From: Burkholderia sp. H160
GTDB taxonomy: Bacteria > Pseudomonadota > Gammaproteobacteria > Burkholderiales > Burkholderiaceae
Assembly: GCA_000173575.1 (NCBI GenBank)
Contig: ABYL01000046.1
Location: forward strand, 1 to 47,775
Length of the DNA stretch: 47,775 nt
Direction of reading: 5' to 3'
Part shown: positions 33,761 to 42,459 of the stretch, piece after piece
Numbering within the stretch: the first letter of the stretch is position 1
Layout of the letters: the number at the start of each line of letters is the position of its first letter
Made by a program: the position numbers and the translations under genes
Notes under the pieces: model-generated
The model's input: only the letters and a program-made list of their open reading frames with translations
The model's database searches: none
What the model was told of the DNA's origin: nothing

Positions 33761-34642
33761 ATGAATTTAATGGCGCTTTCTGATTTCAATGCGGTCGCCA
33801 CTCACGGCGGCTTCGGCCCAGCTGGCCGCGCGCTGGACCGGCCCAAGGCCACGCTATCGCGGCATGTAGCCGAGTTGGAAGACGAACTCGGAGTGAGGTT
33901 GATTGAGCGCGGCTCGAGACGAATGCGCCTGACGGAAGATGGCATCGCACTCCATGAGCGCACTCGAGGCCTTCTCGCAGAGCTTGAGGAGGCGGGCGAC
34001 GCGGTGGCCTCGCGTGCGCCCGTCGCGCGTGGACGGCTGCGCATCAGTGCTCCCATCGTTTTCGCGCACGTCGTGCTGTGCAGGATCGCTGCGCGCTTCG
34101 CGTTGGCCTACCCGCAGGTCGAGGTCGAGATTGTCGCGGAAGATCGTGTCGTGGATCCGGTGGAAGACGGCTATGACCTGGTGATTCGTGTCGATCCGCC
34201 GCGAGACGATCTGCTCGTGGGAAGGCGCATTCTTGATGATGAGCGATGGCTTGTGGCAACGCCGGCCGTATCGGTTCCTGCGATGCGCAAACAGGATGTG
34301 AGCCCGTTTCCGGTCCCGGCGGTCTTGTCGGCGGCTGCGCCATCGGGAGCGATCTGGAGCGTACGGACGAAATCCAAAGGTACAAAGACATTTGAGCCGA
34401 TGCCGGTCCTCCGGCTATCGTCGCTACTGATGGTGCGCGAGGCCGTTCTCGCCGGCGTGGGACCGGCGATGTTGCCGAGATTGCTAGTCGAAGAAGATGT
34501 GATGGCCGGACGACTCGTCTGCTGGGGTAAAGAAGAGGGTTCTCCGGTGGAGATATGGGCGCTTTACCATTCTCGTCGGCTGCTGAGCGTCAAGGTCAGA
34601 GCATTCCTGGATGCGCTTCAGGATTTACCCGCGCGAGCGTGA
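33761..34642 (+). CDS. LysR-family transcriptional regulator
   Basis: 293 residues, complete. The helix-turn-helix is G-FGPAGRALDRPKATLSRHV (about 17-36). The effector domain begins at about 90 (GRLRISAPIVFAHVVL). ATG at 33761; a second ATG three codons later is possible. It faces the NmrA-like gene across 113 bp. Ligand unknown. Confidence 0.92.
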   Translation: MNLMALSDFNAVATHGGFGPAGRALDRPKATLSRHVAELEDELGVRLIERGSRRMRLTEDGIALHERTRGLLAELEEAGDAVASRAPVARGRLRISAPIVFAHVVLCRIAARFALAYPQVEVEIVAEDRVVDPVEDGYDLVIRVDPPRDDLLVGRRILDDERWLVATPAVSVPAMRKQDVSPFPVPAVLSAAAPSGAIWSVRTKSKGTKTFEPMPVLRLSSLLMVREAVLAGVGPAMLPRLLVEEDVMAGRLVCWGKEEGSPVEIWALYHSRRLLSVKVRAFLDALQDLPARA

Positions 34643-34854
34643 GAAAACGTGGCGGTGTGCGACGGTTGCAGGCGTGCGAACCAGGTCCGCGATCAACTCG
34701 ACAACGGTCATTCCGGTAGCGTTGTCGACTTTCCGCTTCTGGCCGCACTGAGTCTCATGCCGCTTCGATAGTCTTGGTCGGGCGGTGGATGATGCGAGAT
34801 GCACAAACCGACCCTGAGCAGTCAGCCGCATCTCTGCACTGCGGCCGGTCAAAG

Positions 34855-35307
34855 CTACGATCCGTGGATCGCCTTCGGTGGATAACTCGCCAGCACGACA
34901 GCGGTGGTCACCGGTCCAAATCTGGCCAGCGAGTCAATTGCAGCTTCGAGCTGCGTCATGTCCTCGACCACGATGCGCACCATGAAGCAGTCTTCGCCAG
35001 TTATTCGATGCGCCTCAACGATTTCCGGCATTGCTTCGAAGGCACTCAAGCAGTGCTTGATCTGAGCGTGAGTAGTTCGAATCCGGACAATGGCACCAAT
35101 GCCCCGGCCCACGAGACCGGGATTGATCCGGGCCGCGTAGCCTTCAATAACACCTTGCGCCTCAAGTCGTTTGATACGGGCGGTGACGGCTGGCTGTGAA
35201 AGTCCGATCTGCTTGCCAAGCTCGGTGTTGCTGGTTCGCGCATTATTCTGGAGGACCTCCAGTATCCGCCAGTCCAGCCGGTCCAACGTTACCTGCTTAG
35301 GTTTCAT
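34855..35307 (-). CDS. Lrp/AsnC-family transcriptional regulator
   Basis: 150 residues: an N-terminal helix-turn-helix (L-RLDWRILEVLQNNARTSNTELGKQIGLSQPAVTARIKRLE), a hinge, and a RAM ligand-binding domain (about 70-145) with G-DCFMVRIVVEDM. These proteins form octamers and respond to amino acids. It is divergent from a small serine hydrolase gene 122 bp away, its likely target. Confidence 0.93.
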   Translation of the reverse strand: MKPKQVTLDRLDWRILEVLQNNARTSNTELGKQIGLSQPAVTARIKRLEAQGVIEGYAARINPGLVGRGIGAIVRIRTTHAQIKHCLSAFEAMPEIVEAHRITGEDCFMVRIVVEDMTQLEAAIDSLARFGPVTTAVVLASYPPKAIHGS

Positions 35308-35429
35308 TTGTGCAATCCGCTGATTTTCGTTGCTTTGACCGGTTGTGGCCGTTAATTCATTTGAATTGAGATGTTGCCAGAGTCTGCGCGCTTTTACACT
35401 GGATGCTCATTCACCATGGAGGATTGCAG

Positions 35430-35963
35430 ATGGACCACCCCGTTTTTGTTGTTCCCGGTATCGGCAATTCCGGGCCATTACACTGGCAAAGTGTCTGGGA
35501 AAGGGCGCATCCCGAGTGGCGGCGACTCGCTGTCGAAGACTGGGATCAGGTCGCATGTAATGACTGGGTATCTGCAATCGAGCGGCAGGTCGCGCAAAGC
35601 GCAGACGTCAACACGGTCATCGTTGCGCACAGCCTCGGATGCCTGGCGGTCGTGCATTGGGCGGCCCGCCATTCTCGCCGGATCCGCGGTGCACTACTTG
35701 TCGCTGTGCCCGACCCAATCGCACCCGCATTTCCCGCGTTGGCCGCAACCGGATTTGCGCCGCTACCAACGGAGCGGCTATCGTTTCCCACTATCGTCGT
35801 ATCCAGCTCCAACGATCCCTATGGAAGTTCGGATCATGCGTCTCGCTGCGCCAACGCGTGGGGTAGCAGACTCATCGAAGTTGGTGAGAAGGGGCATCTC
35901 AACGCGGATAGCGGCCTGGGCGACTGGCCTGAAGGACTCGAATTGCTTCGATCATTCGCCTAG
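35430..35963 (+). CDS. RBBP9/YdeN-family serine hydrolase
   Basis: 177 residues. V-VVPGIGNSGP-HWQS-WE is the N-terminal family motif; the nucleophile lies in AHSLGC, the acid in SSNDPYG and the histidine in KGHLNADSG, so the triad is complete. The W-RL-VEDWDQ segment is typical. The ATG at 35430 has GGAGGA in good position; the frame extends to 35403. Substrate unknown. It faces an AsnC-type regulator. Confidence 0.92.
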   Translation: MDHPVFVVPGIGNSGPLHWQSVWERAHPEWRRLAVEDWDQVACNDWVSAIERQVAQSADVNTVIVAHSLGCLAVVHWAARHSRRIRGALLVAVPDPIAPAFPALAATGFAPLPTERLSFPTIVVSSSNDPYGSSDHASRCANAWGSRLIEVGEKGHLNADSGLGDWPEGLELLRSFA

Positions 35964-36278
35964 GATCGACGAAATCGTCAACGATCCTGGGCACGAGGTC
36001 AAATGACCGCTCCTGCCCGACTACTGCCCTATACGTCTGGCAGTCGCCGGCCCGTCGCCTGAGCTACACCGCTCTCAGAAAGACGTCTCCGCGATCTCTC
36101 CACGAAGTTCCTGGTTTACGTCCCTTCATCAACAAGGTCGAACTTCAGTTCCCGTTTCCGGAAAGCAAAGTTGAATGCACCGGCTGGTTGGACCTCCGCA
36201 GCACGGGGCATCCTTTGGGGGAGAATGAAACAACTTCACGTCGCGGGACGACAGCCCCGGATGATGCCCTATATCGGC
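35964..36278. other. Intergenic stretch
   Basis: 315 bp. A GGATC...GATCC stem-loop overlaps the hydrolase stop (35963-35987) but has no T-run. No gene supported. Confidence 0.45.
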
Positions 36279-36965
36279 TCAACCGAGCGGCGCGTCCAGC
36301 TTTCTGCCAAAGCGATCGAAGCGCGGCAGATAGAGGCGGGCGGGATCGAGCGAGAATGCGACACGGGCGGTGCGGCCCATGATCTCATTGCGCGGAAAAA
36401 AGCCAAAGTAGCGGGAGTCGGCGCTGTCGTCTCGATTGTCCCCGAGCATCAGATACATGCCCTGAGGTACTGTCATCGGGCCAAACGAACTTACTGGGCT
36501 CGGTGCGTCGGGGGACAGTCGGACGACGTGGGCCGTTTGCGCAAACCGTTCGGCGAGATACTCGCCGCGCTCACTCCTGTCGCTCGACAGTGGGGTCATG
36601 TCGAGCGGCTGGTAATCGATTCGTGCGCCGTTGATGTACAGCACGTTTTCACGCATCGCAACGACATCGCCAGGCAGGCCAACCACACGCTTGACCAGCA
36701 ATTCGTGCGCGCTGGAAGAATCGATCGTGACGATGTCGCCGCGCAGCGGATCGCCCAGGTGCAGCGCGTCGATATGCGTGAATGGCACACGCAGGTCATA
36801 GGCCATCTTGTCGACCAAAATGCGGTCGCCAATCCTGATGGTCGGCAGCATCGAGCCACTCGGCACGACGTTCCAGTCTGCCACTGCACTGCGGAAGATC
36901 GTCATCAGTAGCAGGAATGCGAAGAACTTCTTGTTCTCCTTCCACAATTTCGACAGTACGTGCAT
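36279..36965 (-). CDS. lepB: Signal peptidase I
   Basis: 228 residues. A single N-terminal helix (about 13-29) anchors it in the inner membrane. The catalytic Ser38 lies in PSGSM and the general base Lys92 in LVKRVVGLPGD; the late motif GDNRDDSADSRYFG is present. It cleaves signal peptides on the periplasmic side. It is shorter than the main betaproteobacterial LepB (about 300 residues, two helices) and is not beside lepA or rnc, so it is probably an additional copy. Confidence 0.92.
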   Translation of the reverse strand: MHVLSKLWKENKKFFAFLLLMTIFRSAVADWNVVPSGSMLPTIRIGDRILVDKMAYDLRVPFTHIDALHLGDPLRGDIVTIDSSSAHELLVKRVVGLPGDVVAMRENVLYINGARIDYQPLDMTPLSSDRSERGEYLAERFAQTAHVVRLSPDAPSPVSSFGPMTVPQGMYLMLGDNRDDSADSRYFGFFPRNEIMGRTARVAFSLDPARLYLPRFDRFGRKLDAPLG

Positions 36966-37431
36966 GGCGTAGCTTCGCCCGATGGCGGTTCGTGGTCCCG
37001 GGAGCCCAAACTATACTCCCGCCGCGGATGAGTTGAAATCTCCCAACCTCTCTCATGCCGCTGACTGATAGACGTCCGTAATGGATCGCTTACGGATGAA
37101 CGACGCTTTATAGCCGAGGCCGTGTGAAAACTCAAAAGTACTCGGTTTTCAGGTGTCGCTTTACCCTTCCCAACGCACGACCAAGCCAACACAGCGCGAT
37201 CGGAAGGGTCGCCTTGCTCAAACCTCGCGTTTAGCCTGCGTTTTCACACGGCCTTATATGGACACCGCCCCACATGAGACAGACACGTCGCCCCAGAGCA
37301 GTTCCGCGATTGATCTGGCGTGATGATGCCGCGGGCGAGTGCATCCGCGATGCCGTACGTCAGTTGACACGCGTTTCAGCACCTCACAACCATTGCGTCT
37401 GAGGGCCGTGCCTCGCCGCCCGCGTACGCCG
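36966..37431. other. Intergenic stretch carrying a MITE-like element
   Basis: 466 bp. It contains the 138-bp element at 37117-37254 and a doubtful gene remnant at 37254-37460. The promoter of the signal peptidase gene lies in its first part. Confidence 0.6.
37117..37254. mobile_element. MITE-like or internally deleted IS element, 138 bp
   Basis: Perfect 15-bp terminal inverted repeats: AGGCCGTGTGAAAAC at 37117-37131 and its reverse complement at 37240-37254. No coding capacity between them. TATA occurs close to both ends (37109-37112 and 37055+200, that is 37255-37258), but no clean target duplication can be drawn. The ends resemble those of IS5-type insertion sequences, from memory and unverified. 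Confidence 0.75.
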
Positions 37432-37460
37432 TCAGTACCGACGCGGCGCGGCAAAATCAA
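37254..37460 (-). pseudogene. Doubtful gene remnant sharing RRNGC-x-[IV]LKR with 20482-20880
   Basis: A - strand frame of 68 residues with RRNGCEVLKRVS near residue 21. The related segment in the frame at 20482-20880 differs mainly at third codon bases. It begins upstream of the DUF2917 gene end, so it overlaps that gene, and stops at the edge of the MITE-like element. No family recognised. Confidence 0.2.
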
Positions 37461-37818
37461 GATTCAGGCGCAATAGCCGACCCAGCCAGCGGCGTAGTGG
37501 ATTGCGGGCCGCCGGCAGAAGGCTAGTAATCGAAATGCGCGCGGCACAGGGGCCCTCCGTGCTGATCCACACCCGTTCGCCGGACTGCAGGCGCATTTGC
37601 GTACCTGGCGGTAACCAGTGGTCATACTGGGAGTGGATGCGAGTGAGCCACGCCTGAGCACCGTACACGCGTAAATCGGCATCGGCGGCAACGCGCCAGG
37701 AGTAGGTAATGCCGGGTTGAAGGTTGAAGTGAACGACAACTATGGGTAGCGCTTCGCCGTGCACAGAAGCAAAATCGTCCTGCGTAGGGTAAGACAACTG
37801 CGGGCTTGCCTCTTCCAT
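37432..37818 (-). CDS. DUF2917 protein
   Basis: 128 residues with the DUF2917 pattern: G-TYSWRVAADADLRVYGAQAWLTR, then Y-DHWLPPGTQMRLQSGERVWISTEG, a small cupin-like beta fold. The second of two adjacent ATGs (37818) lies six bases after GGAG and is preferred; the frame is open to 37953. Role unknown; the family is common in Burkholderiaceae. A hairpin with a T-tract lies about 60 bp upstream of the start. Confidence 0.85.
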   Translation of the reverse strand: MEEASPQLSYPTQDDFASVHGEALPIVVVHFNLQPGITYSWRVAADADLRVYGAQAWLTRIHSQYDHWLPPGTQMRLQSGERVWISTEGPCAARISITSLLPAARNPLRRWLGRLLRLNLDFAAPRRY

Positions 37819-38149
37819 CATGCTCTCCGTCGTTTGTGCCGTCAGACGGAGGCGCCTTGACATCCCGCTAAACAAAAGGCCCCTTCCGTTTCCGGCGGGG
37901 CCTTGGGGACTGAATCTGCTGTTCGAGATTGCTAACGCACAAACGCTCCCCAAGGCCCGCCAAATGTGGCGTGCATTGGGTGATTAATCGCGATTGCGAT
38001 GGGCGTGAAGGTCAGCATGAATACGAGTGTCTCTGCTGGTGCGCCACTTGTCAACGAGAACTTGTCGGATGAAAGAAGTTATCCGTGTTTCGAATTGCCG
38101 TTTCGCGTGTAAGGACGCCAGTAGACTGGCCTGGCGGCGGTAGATCCAA
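37819..38149. other. Intergenic stretch with a terminator-like hairpin
   Basis: 331 bp between the DUF2917 gene and the end of the beta-propeller gene. Apart from the hairpin at 37870-37904 nothing is recognised. Confidence 0.5.
37870..37904 (-). terminator. Terminator-like hairpin with T-tract, upstream of DUF2917 gene
   Basis: AAGGCCCC (37876-37883) pairs with GGGGCCTT (37897-37904) across a 13-base loop. On the - strand it is followed by TTTTGTTT. It could end the beta-propeller/DUF305 transcript 245 bp upstream, or act as an attenuator in the leader of the DUF2917 gene. Confidence 0.65.
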
Positions 38150-39628
38150 TTACAGCGACTGCACCTGCACGGGAGCCCCGGGCTTACCCGATACCTGGGG
38201 GGCGACCACGAGGTAGCGGCGCTTGTCTCCAGCGGTGCTCATTCCCGGTGTGATCAGTTGGCGAATCTGGCCGAGAGCGTTGACGATCGCCGAGCCGGCC
38301 GGATTGGACATGAAATTCGCAAGCACTTGCACGTCGCCCGAGCCATCCGGGTTATCGGCAAGACCGAGTACGTAGGGCTGCTTCGGTTGCAGGCCGGTGA
38401 CAGCGGCCTGGAGAACCTGCACGAGCCCCTGGTCGAACAGCGCGACAGTCGTAGGTGCATTTGCGGCATCCGCCGACTTGCCCGACCCCACCGGCACCAG
38501 TGCAATATGGACGCTCTGACCAGCCAGACCGAGTGCCTGCAGGTTCTGCGCACCGTCACCTTCGGGCACCGCATCCGGCACATAGGTGACAGCCTGCGGC
38601 GCCTGGCCAATGGGTACGGTCGCGATGACCGTGTTGGTCAGTGTGTCGATCGCAGTCATCGCATCGGCGTTCTCGAGACCGACATAGATGCGGCTGCCGT
38701 CCCCCGACGGCCACAGCCCATGAGGCAGGTTGCCGACGGGGATCGTCGCGACCTGCGAAAAGTCGTCGGTTCGAAACACCTTGACCTGGTTCAGCCCGCC
38801 AACGGTGACGTACGCGAACGTGCCCTTGGCGTTATGCACGATGTTCACGTGATTCGTGATCGGGCCGGTGTCGAGCGTTTTGATGAGCGCGAACGGCGGC
38901 ATTGCATCGAACACCTGGACCTTGCCGGTGTCCTTGAGCGTGAACCAGACCTGCTTGCCGTCGGGCGTCGCCGCGAGGTCGGGACAGAAGGGGCTGGCCT
39001 GCCTGACCGTGCCGACGATCTTGTGATCGGCTACGGACACCACCTCAGTCTCCGGATTGAAGGACGAACAGACATAACCATACTTCCCGTCCGGAGAGAA
39101 GATCTGCATGCCGGGGCCAGCCGGGACGGTAATGCGAGTTGTCTCCTCGTACGTCTTGCCGTCGAGTACCGCGACGTAGTTTTCGCCTCGCACAGTTACC
39201 CAGACTTCCTTTCCGTCCGGAGTGAAGAAAGCCTCATGAGGCGAGCGGCCGACGTAGGTAACGTGCTTGACGGCGTTAGTCTGCGTGTCGATGAATGAAA
39301 CGGAGTTCGATCCGATCGAGACAACCGCAATCGTGTGATGGTCCGGCGAGTAACCCATGCCGTGCACGAGCAGTTGGCCTTTGTACAACGGACTGAAATT
39401 GCCGGGCGAGGGATCGCCGAGACGAATCAGGCCAACCAGCCTGTTGTCGGCCGGGTCGATCACCGACACCGTGTTCGAAAACTGCTCGGCAGCGTAGACG
39501 CGATCGTGGTGGCTTACCGGAATGTCACGATCGGACAGCGATCCCGGGGCCTGTCCGGCCCAGGCGAACTGCGCTGCGGCCAGCGCGGTCGCCGACAACG
39601 CGATGGTCAAAATCGATTGGCGTTTCAT
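38150..39628 (-). CDS. Secreted YVTN/cytochrome-D1-like beta-propeller protein
   Basis: 492 residues with a signal peptide (about 1-24, A-FAWA). Seven repeats of the YVTN kind are visible: V-YAAEQFSNTVSVIDPADN-LVG-I-LG, V-SFIDTQTN, V-VLDGKTYE, V-VSVADHKIVG, V-QVFD, V-VFRTDDFSQVATIPVGNLPHG, A-IDTLTNTVIATVPIGQAP. The C-terminal 130 residues are a separate beta-rich domain. There is no heme-binding CxxCH. It is periplasmic. The ATG overlaps the stop of the DUF305 gene (TGATG), so both are made together. Confidence 0.88.
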   Translation of the reverse strand: MKRQSILTIALSATALAAAQFAWAGQAPGSLSDRDIPVSHHDRVYAAEQFSNTVSVIDPADNRLVGLIRLGDPSPGNFSPLYKGQLLVHGMGYSPDHHTIAVVSIGSNSVSFIDTQTNAVKHVTYVGRSPHEAFFTPDGKEVWVTVRGENYVAVLDGKTYEETTRITVPAGPGMQIFSPDGKYGYVCSSFNPETEVVSVADHKIVGTVRQASPFCPDLAATPDGKQVWFTLKDTGKVQVFDAMPPFALIKTLDTGPITNHVNIVHNAKGTFAYVTVGGLNQVKVFRTDDFSQVATIPVGNLPHGLWPSGDGSRIYVGLENADAMTAIDTLTNTVIATVPIGQAPQAVTYVPDAVPEGDGAQNLQALGLAGQSVHIALVPVGSGKSADAANAPTTVALFDQGLVQVLQAAVTGLQPKQPYVLGLADNPDGSGDVQVLANFMSNPAGSAIVNALGQIRQLITPGMSTAGDKRRYLVVAPQVSGKPGAPVQVQSL

Positions 39629-40122
39629 CACTGCTCCGCGCGAATAGGGTTGGGCACGTTCATTTGCATGCCGTGGTCGGATGTGGGGTGGGCAGGTGCG
39701 GCTGGGACAGAAGCCGGCTTCTGTTGGTCCGGAGCGGGGGTCGGTGGCGGCAACGGCAGGCCGAGAGCGACGCGCATGGCGACGATTTCCTGTTGTTGCT
39801 CGACGACGATCTCTTGCGCGATGCGGCGCAACTGTTCGTTGTGCCCGTACCGCAGTTCAGCCTGTGCCATGTCGATCGCGCCTTGATGGTGAGGCACCAT
39901 CATCGCGACGAAATCGCGATCGACATCGCCTGTTGGCTTCACGGACATGCCGTCCATCATCCTCGTCATGGCGGTATTGTTCTCCGCCAGAAAGGGCGCT
40001 TCGTCGGAAGCAGCAGTCTGCAAACGCTCAGCGAAGGCAGGCGCGCCGCAAAGTGCCGAGATCGTCAGGACAATGACGACGTTCAGGATCGTCCGCTCGG
40101 TATGAGGACTTGGGGTACGCAC
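39628..40122 (-). CDS. DUF305 ferritin-like periplasmic protein
   Basis: 164 residues from a GTG start with GGAGA seven bases upstream. Signal peptide to about residue 31 (G-APAFA). The DUF305 core has M-MMDGM, D-DFVAMMVPHHQGAIDMA, then I-QEIVVEQQQEIVAM. The histidines and methionines fit metal (often copper) binding. A Pro-rich tail ends with H-PTSDHGMQM, possibly another metal site. It is coupled to the beta-propeller gene, so the two probably act together in the periplasm, perhaps in metal handling (inference). Confidence 0.9.
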   Translation of the reverse strand: MRTPSPHTERTILNVVIVLTISALCGAPAFAERLQTAASDEAPFLAENNTAMTRMMDGMSVKPTGDVDRDFVAMMVPHHQGAIDMAQAELRYGHNEQLRRIAQEIVVEQQQEIVAMRVALGLPLPPPTPAPDQQKPASVPAAPAHPTSDHGMQMNVPNPIRAEQ

Positions 40123-40733
40123 GATGATTCTCCCGTTGTGGCAAACAGGTGTCTCATAGCAGTCAACCCATCAGGCGCGGAGTTATTCCGCATGTCACGC
40201 AGATTTTGCGCAGATCAAGAAGAGAACCAGTATGCCATCAAACGTTCAGCCGACTTTCGTCAACGCATACGCGGCCTGCAGTTCACAACGTACGTCGGCA
40301 AGGTCGAGGGGCACGCCCGGGTTTGCCGGCCCCCCCGGTTGCCGACTTCGACCACAGCGTGTTCACGAAGGCGACATAACCACTGTACCGATTCGGACTA
40401 GAATCCTTTGAGCCGGGCCAGTCAGGTCAGCAATGAGGTGCATCGATCCGGGCCATCCCCCTATCCGGCCTCGCTGCATACGACGACCCGCTACCCTGCG
40501 AAGTCGGCTACAGACCGTTATCAACCTTCATCGTATGACGTCGGTTGCATGCGGTGCGCCTACCTGCGGCCACGGGCCAAGATGCATCGCGAGACGCCGA
40601 CAGTCCGTAATGCATCGAGCACGGCACCCGAGTAGGAGACGCGCGGAATGTGTGCTCGCTCGCTTGTCAAACGTGCGAAGAGACGAGCCCACAGTAACCG
40701 GCCCCGTTCCGTCCTTGCGCGTGAGGAGCATTC
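40123..40733. other. Long upstream region of hpnR
   Basis: 611 bp without a supported gene. Frames on both strands look non-coding. It holds the divergent promoters of hpnR and the DUF305 gene; no clear motif found. Confidence 0.45.
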
Positions 40734-42269
40734 ATGAAGCTGCTTGCCGTTCATCCGACTGGCCTGATGTACACCCGCGTCTTCCTTCGTCTCGAGCCGC
40801 TGGGGCTGGAAACGGTGGCTGCCGCCGCTAGCGAGGCCGGCCATGAAGTGCGCCTCATCGATCTTCAGGTCGAGTCCCATCGAGATCTACATCGTTTGAT
40901 CGCAACGTGGCGTCCCGATGCCGTCTGCTTTTCCGGCAACTACCTCGCCAACGTTCCCGAAATTGTCGATCTCGCGAAGTCGGTCAAGGCCATGGAGCCG
41001 CGCACATTCGTGTTCGTCGGCGGCCACAGCGCATCCTTTATCGCGGCGGATCTGCTGCGGCACGCGGAGGGTGCTGTCGATTGTGTGCTCAAGGGCGAAG
41101 GCGAGGCATCGGTTGCCGCCTTGCTGCAGGCCGCGGCATGTGGGGCGGACCTATTGCAGGTTCCAGGTGCGGTCACGAGCAAAGGGGAAGGGCCGCCGCC
41201 GCGCTTCGTCGAGGATCTCGACGCCATACGGCCAGCGCGTAGTCTGCTGCACCATCGGCGCAAGTATTTCATCGGCACGCTGGACCCGTGCGCGTCAATT
41301 GAATTTGCTCGCGGTTGCCCCTGGGATTGCACGTTCTGCAGCGCGTGGACCTTTTACGGGCGCAGCTATCGATCGCGCAGGCCGGAGATGATCGCGAACG
41401 AGCTTGCCTCGATCCGTGAGCCGGGCGTGTTCATCGTTGACGACGTGGCCTTCGTCCATGCCGAGCATGGAATGCTGATTGGAGAGGAAGTGAAGCGCCG
41501 CCGCATTCGCAAGCGCTATTACCTGGAGACGCGCGGCGACGTGCTGCTGCGCAATAAGGACGTATTCCGTTTCTGGAGCGAACTGGGACTCGAGTATATG
41601 TTTCTCGGTATGGAGGCGATCGATGAGAAAGGTTTGAAGGCGTTTCGCAAGCGCATCAGCCTGGACAAAAACTTCGAGGCGTTGGAGTTTGCGCGTTCGC
41701 TGGGCATCACGGTGGCAATCAATCTGATTGCCGATCCCGACTGGGATCGCGATCGATTCGAGACGATTCGCCAGTGGTGTCTGGAGATCCCGGAGATCGT
41801 GAATATCAGCGTGAACACACCCTATCCCGGCACAGAGATATGGCTGCAAGAGGAGCGTCCGCTAACGAGCCTCGACTACCGTTTGTACGACATACAGCAC
41901 GCCGTATTGCCGACGCGGCTGCCATTGGCGGAGTTCTATGCAGAGTTGGTACGCACGCAGCAGGTGCTGAACCGCAAGCATATGGGCTGGGTAGCGTTGC
42001 GCAAAGCGGCGGTAAAGGCGGGCGGGTTGCTGCTCCGCGGTCAGACAAATTTTTTGCGCATGTTGTGGCGATTCAATTCCGTGTTCGATCCACGCCTGCA
42101 GCTTGCTGACCATACGCGAGAAATCAAATATTCAATGTCGCCGCCGGTGAGGATCGGAGGCCAGGCGAACCAAAAACCGATCTACGTACATGGCCCAGCA
42201 GGCCGCCGTGGCCGCCGCATCGACGATGCGACCGAAAGGTTCGTCGACGAAACCCGGACGGGCTCGTAG
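40734..42269 (+). CDS. hpnR: Hopanoid C-3 methylase HpnR (B12-binding radical SAM)
   Basis: 511 residues. The N-terminal cobalamin-binding domain (about 1-150) is followed by a radical SAM domain with C195-x3-C199-x2-C202 in GCPWDCTFCSAWTFYGRSYR, the segment typical of HpnR. HpnR adds a methyl group at C-3 of the hopanoid A ring, using SAM and methylcobalamin. GAGGAG lies before the ATG. No other hopanoid genes are in the window, so it is unlinked from shc/hpn. The last 30 residues are basic and loose and run into intergenic repeat-like DNA. The distinction from other B12 radical SAM enzymes rests on this motif. Confidence 0.82.
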   Translation: MKLLAVHPTGLMYTRVFLRLEPLGLETVAAAASEAGHEVRLIDLQVESHRDLHRLIATWRPDAVCFSGNYLANVPEIVDLAKSVKAMEPRTFVFVGGHSASFIAADLLRHAEGAVDCVLKGEGEASVAALLQAAACGADLLQVPGAVTSKGEGPPPRFVEDLDAIRPARSLLHHRRKYFIGTLDPCASIEFARGCPWDCTFCSAWTFYGRSYRSRRPEMIANELASIREPGVFIVDDVAFVHAEHGMLIGEEVKRRRIRKRYYLETRGDVLLRNKDVFRFWSELGLEYMFLGMEAIDEKGLKAFRKRISLDKNFEALEFARSLGITVAINLIADPDWDRDRFETIRQWCLEIPEIVNISVNTPYPGTEIWLQEERPLTSLDYRLYDIQHAVLPTRLPLAEFYAELVRTQQVLNRKHMGWVALRKAAVKAGGLLLRGQTNFLRMLWRFNSVFDPRLQLADHTREIKYSMSPPVRIGGQANQKPIYVHGPAGRRGRRIDDATERFVDETRTGS

Positions 42270-42459
42270 GCGAGTCGTGTCGAGTCGCTCGCCGCGGCCG
42301 TCGTAGATCAGCCCGAGGGCGGCCGCCCGACGATTTCGTCTGAGAGGCTGTAATAGGCTGCCGAACGGACGTTCCTTGCCGCGCTGCCGCGCGAACACCC
42401 GTCGCAGTTCGGTTCGCGGATCGTTAATCCGAGACTTCGAAGCTATGGGCGCGGGCCGG

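Noticed and set aside
35963-35987. Stem-loop at the RBBP9-type gene stop considered as a terminator
   Set aside because: Arms are short with a bulge and no T-run follows.
35371-36006. 211-codon + strand frame overlapping the RBBP9-type gene
   Set aside because: Out of frame with a complete catalytic triad in the true gene.
37117-37254. Terminal-repeat element considered as a CRISPR or integron attC site
   Set aside because: Only two inverted copies at the ends, no regular spacing, no integrase or cas genes nearby, and no attC-type core sites.
38258-39298. 346-codon antisense frame over the beta-propeller gene
   Set aside because: Shadow frame; the propeller repeats and signal peptide are on the - strand.
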